From positions 1,612,001-1,676,000 of the forward strand of contig NZ_CAMKGL010000001.1 of NCBI RefSeq assembly GCF_946227985.1: a DNA stretch of 64,000 bases, in the 5' to 3' direction. A program made the position numbers and the translations under genes. Source of the DNA: Serratia quinivorans. GTDB lineage: Bacteria > Pseudomonadota > Gammaproteobacteria > Enterobacterales > Enterobacteriaceae. The notes beneath the pieces were generated by a model. The model ran no database searches and had not been told where the DNA came from. It saw nothing but the letters and a program-made list of their open reading frames with translations. This document shows, piece by piece, positions 61,711 to 64,000 of this stretch (the stretch's first letter is position 1; each line of letters opens with the position of its first letter).

Positions 61711-62964
61711 TTACATGTGTTTAACGATAGCGTCGCCAAACTCTGAACATTTCAGCAGCTTAGCGCCTTCCATCAGGCGTTCGAAGTCATAGGTCACGGT
61801 CTTGGCAGCGATTGCGCCTTCCATGCCTTTAACAATCAGGTCAGCCGCTTCGAACCAGCCCATGTGACGCAGCATCATTTCTGCAGACAGGATGATGGAA
61901 CCTGGGTTCACTTTATCCTGACCGGCATACTTAGGTGCAGTGCCGTGGGTCGCTTCGAACAGTGCGCAATCGGAACCGATGTTGGCACCCGGTGCGATAC
62001 CGATACCGCCAACCTGTGCGGCCAGGGCGTCGGAGATGTAGTCACCGTTCAGGTTCATACAGGCGATCACGTCGTATTCAGCCGGACGCAGCAGGATTTG
62101 CTGCAGGAAGGCGTCGGCGATCACGTCTTTAACCACGATCTCTTTACCGGTGTTCGGGTTCTTGATTTTCAGCCATGGGCCGCCGTCGATCAGCTCACCG
62201 CCGAACTCTTCACGCGCCAGTTCGTAGCCCCAATCCTTGAAGGCACCTTCGGTGAACTTCATGATGTTGCCTTTGTGAACCAAGGTCACAGAGTCACGGT
62301 CGTTGGTGATTGCGTATTCGATCGCTGCACGAACCAGACGTTTGGTCCCTTCTTCAGAGCATGGCTTCACGCCGATACCGCATTGCTCTGGGAAGCGGAT
62401 TTTCTTCACGCCCATTTCGTCGCGCAGGAATTTGATTACTTTGTCTGCTTCGGCAGAACCGGCTTTCCATTCGATACCCGCATAAATGTCTTCGGCGTTT
62501 TCGCGGAAGATCACCATGTCGGTCAGCTCTGGCTGTTTAACCGGGCTTGGAGTGCCCTGGTAGTAACGCACCGGACGCAGACATACGTACAGATCCAGTT
62601 GCTGGCGCAGGGCCACGTTCAGGGAGCGAATACCGCCACCGACTGGGGTAGTCAGCGGGCCTTTGATGGCAACGCGGTAGTCACGGATCAGATCCAGGGT
62701 TTCTTCCGGCAGCCACACGTCTTTCCCGTAAACGTGAGTGGATTTTTCGCCGGTGTAGATTTCCATCCAGGAGATTTTACGTTCGCCGTGGTAGGCTTTT
62801 TTTACTGCTGCATCAACCACGTGAATCATAGCAGGGGTAACGTCGACGCCAATGCCGTCGCCTTCGATAAACGGAATGATCGGGTTATTCGGAACAACCA
62901 GTTTACCCTGGGCATCGACCGTAATCTTTTTACCTTCTGCCGGAACAACTACTTTGCTTTCCAT
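61711..62964 (-). CDS. icd: Isocitrate dehydrogenase, NADP-dependent
   Basis: This 417-residue enzyme oxidises isocitrate to 2-oxoglutarate in the citric acid cycle. It is read from [14 protein letters not shown] with GAGAGG upstream; a short open extension to 62985 is not used. Blocks agree with E. coli Icd: [39 protein letters not shown] with the regulatory Ser, [19 protein letters not shown] and [17 protein letters not shown]. The C-terminus here is GDAIVKHM. In E. coli the 3' end is the attachment site of e14 and related prophages. Confidence 0.97.
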   Translation of the reverse strand: MESKVVVPAEGKKITVDAQGKLVVPNNPIIPFIEGDGIGVDVTPAMIHVVDAAVKKAYHGERKISWMEIYTGEKSTHVYGKDVWLPEETLDLIRDYRVAIKGPLTTPVGGGIRSLNVALRQQLDLYVCLRPVRYYQGTPSPVKQPELTDMVIFRENAEDIYAGIEWKAGSAEADKVIKFLRDEMGVKKIRFPEQCGIGVKPCSEEGTKRLVRAAIEYAITNDRDSVTLVHKGNIMKFTEGAFKDWGYELAREEFGGELIDGGPWLKIKNPNTGKEIVVKDVIADAFLQQILLRPAEYDVIACMNLNGDYISDALAAQVGGIGIAPGANIGSDCALFEATHGTAPKYAGQDKVNPGSIILSAEMMLRHMGWFEAADLIVKGMEGAIAAKTVTYDFERLMEGAKLLKCSEFGDAIVKHM

Positions 62965-63096
62965 CAACCTCTCCTTCAAGCGCAATTTTTGTTAATGCTT
63001 TGTAAGATGCGTGTAGATACTACTGGAATTTTCTGTCCGCGCCAATCCGAAACGGATTCGGTTATAATGCGCCTATCATCCGTAATCTCAACTGTT

Positions 63097-63723
63097 ATGA
63101 AAAAATTCCCTGTTAGAAATCACAAAGTTAAACGATTCAGCCCGCCAGCCTCCGCCAAACCCGCTGTCGCACAGGGGCCGCGTCGCGTGGTGTTATTCAA
63201 TAAACCCTTCGATGTGCTGCCGCAATTTACCGATGAGGCCGGCCGCACTACCCTGAAAGAATTCATTCCGTTTCCTGATGTTTACGCCGCCGGGCGTCTG
63301 GACCGCGACAGCGAAGGATTATTGGTGTTAACCAATGACGGTAAGCTGCAGGCACAGCTCACGGAGCCGGGCAAACGCACCGGCAAAGTGTATTACGTGC
63401 AGGTAGAAGGCGCGCCGCAGGACAGCGATTTAGTCTCTTTACGCAACGGCGTCACGCTCAAGGATGGCCCGACCCTGCCGGCCGGCGTGGAGTTGGTCGC
63501 CGAACCGCAGTGGCTATGGCCGCGCAATCCGCCAATCCGCGAGCGCAAATCGATTCCCACAGCCTGGCTGAAAGTCACCCTGTATGAAGGACGAAACCGC
63601 CAGGTACGTCGCATGACTGCGCATATCGGCTTCCCTACCCTGCGACTGATTCGCTACAGTATGGGTAATATGTCATTGGGGGAACTGCAACCCGGTGAAT
63701 GGAAATGCCTTGATTCGCTGTAA
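63097..63723 (+). CDS. rluE: 23S rRNA pseudouridine(2457) synthase
   Basis: This 208-residue RsuA-family synthase has the catalytic Asp motif [15 protein letters not shown] and the closing motif [19 protein letters not shown]. It modifies U2457 of 23S rRNA. The frame is open far upstream, antisense to icd. The start at [10 protein letters not shown] is preferred because a -10 like box TATAAT lies about 30 bp before it at 63063-63068. icd-rluE-nudJ is the normal enterobacterial order. Confidence 0.93.
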   Translation: MKKFPVRNHKVKRFSPPASAKPAVAQGPRRVVLFNKPFDVLPQFTDEAGRTTLKEFIPFPDVYAAGRLDRDSEGLLVLTNDGKLQAQLTEPGKRTGKVYYVQVEGAPQDSDLVSLRNGVTLKDGPTLPAGVELVAEPQWLWPRNPPIRERKSIPTAWLKVTLYEGRNRQVRRMTAHIGFPTLRLIRYSMGNMSLGELQPGEWKCLDSL

Positions 63724-63757
63724 TCCGCCCGTCAATCCGTCGCTGTAAGGGGCCACC

Positions 63758-64000
63758 ATGTTTAAACCGCACGTTACCGTTGCCTGCGTGGTTCACGCCG
63801 CCGGCAAGTTTTTAATCGTCGAAGAGACCATTAACAGCAAGGCACTCTGGAACCAGCCGGCCGGCCACCTCGAGGCCGATGAAACGCTGGTACAAGCGGC
63901 CGAACGCGAGCTGTGGGAAGAAACCGGCATTCGCGCCACGCCGCAGTCGTTCCTCAAGCTGCACCAGTGGATCGCACCGGACAACACGCCGTTTCTGCGC
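63758..64000 (+). CDS. nudJ: Nudix phosphatase NudJ, cut by the window end
   Basis: Eighty-one N-terminal residues are visible, beginning [20 protein letters not shown], with AAGGGG upstream. The Nudix box [20 protein letters not shown] fits G-x5-E-x7-RE-x2-EE-x-G. NudJ hydrolyses nucleoside and thiamine-precursor pyrophosphates. It follows rluE by 34 bp, the usual order ahead of mnmA. Confidence 0.9.
   Translation, partial: MFKPHVTVACVVHAAGKFLIVEETINSKALWNQPAGHLEADETLVQAAERELWEETGIRATPQSFLKLHQWIAPDNTPFLR

Noticed and set aside
61864-63096. A very long plus-strand open frame, antisense to icd, continuing in frame into rluE
   Set aside because: It mirrors the strongly conserved icd codons and has no ribosome site. 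A -10 like box and the family N-terminus place the rluE start at 63097.
1-64000. CRISPR arrays, tRNA or rRNA genes, and integrase genes
   Set aside because: No regular short direct repeats, no tRNA-like cloverleaf and no rRNA segments were noticed, and none of the proteins resembles an integrase. The only mobile gene seen is tnpB.

Overview
The window reads as chromosome of an enteric gammaproteobacterium, most likely Serratia. A short-chain dehydrogenase at 40746-41501 closely resembles the Serratia marcescens 2,3-butanediol dehydrogenase as I remember it. A chromosomal QnrB-like pentapeptide protein is present, and the icd-rluE-nudJ, puu, rha, hut and tsx genes are enterobacterial in sequence and order. 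Nearly all of the window is coding. No rRNA, tRNA or CRISPR array was seen. All family calls were made by eye from the sequence, without database searches.

1-17.8 kb is an aromatic-acid catabolic island. A cut-off MFS symporter is followed by an exported protein of the histidine/phenylalanine ammonia-lyase fold that lacks the Ala-Ser-Gly triad that forms the MIO cofactor. Next come an aromatic-acid symporter, gallate dioxygenase (galA), a LigI-like amidohydrolase and a type II dehydroquinase. A LysR regulator (galR) is divergent from galB-galC-galD. Together these take gallate to pyruvate and oxaloacetate. A lone tnpB element separates galD from an accessory set: a 6PGDH-like dehydrogenase, a GlcG/HbpS-like secreted protein, a three-subunit periplasmic FAD/Fe-S/cytochrome c dehydrogenase, and a second symporter.

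17.8-29 kb holds sucrose genes (cscB, cscA, cscR; no fructokinase) with twin palindromic operators and a CRP site. It also holds a five-gene part of histidine utilisation (hutD, hutF, hutC, hutI, hutG; no hutH or hutU), a D-aminopeptidase-like serine hydrolase and a secreted chorismate mutase. 29-33 kb has a CigR-like protein, a hairpin-rich stretch that may encode a small RNA, tsx and yddG. 33-41 kb is the gamma-glutamylputrescine pathway (puuP, puuA / puuD, puuR, puuC, puuB).

41-46 kb carries butanediol dehydrogenase, an isochorismatase-family hydrolase, a cold-shock gene with a long leader, the qnr gene under a perfect LexA box, and small conserved proteins. 46-54.7 kb is a complete rhamnose locus (rhaM, rhaD, rhaA, rhaB / rhaS, rhaR, rhaT) with aldA. 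54.7-58 kb is an uncharacterised sugar or polyol set (Gfo/Idh dehydrogenase, IolE-like protein, LacI regulator).

58-64 kb has an MFS transporter, an AI-2E-family membrane protein, a lipoprotein made of a TolA C-terminal domain, icd, rluE and the start of nudJ. The TolA-like gene lies between the true icd 3' end and a degenerate second copy of that 3' end with its terminator. This is the arrangement left by integration at the icd attachment site, and I consider it, with the MIO-less exported lyase, the most interesting signal here.
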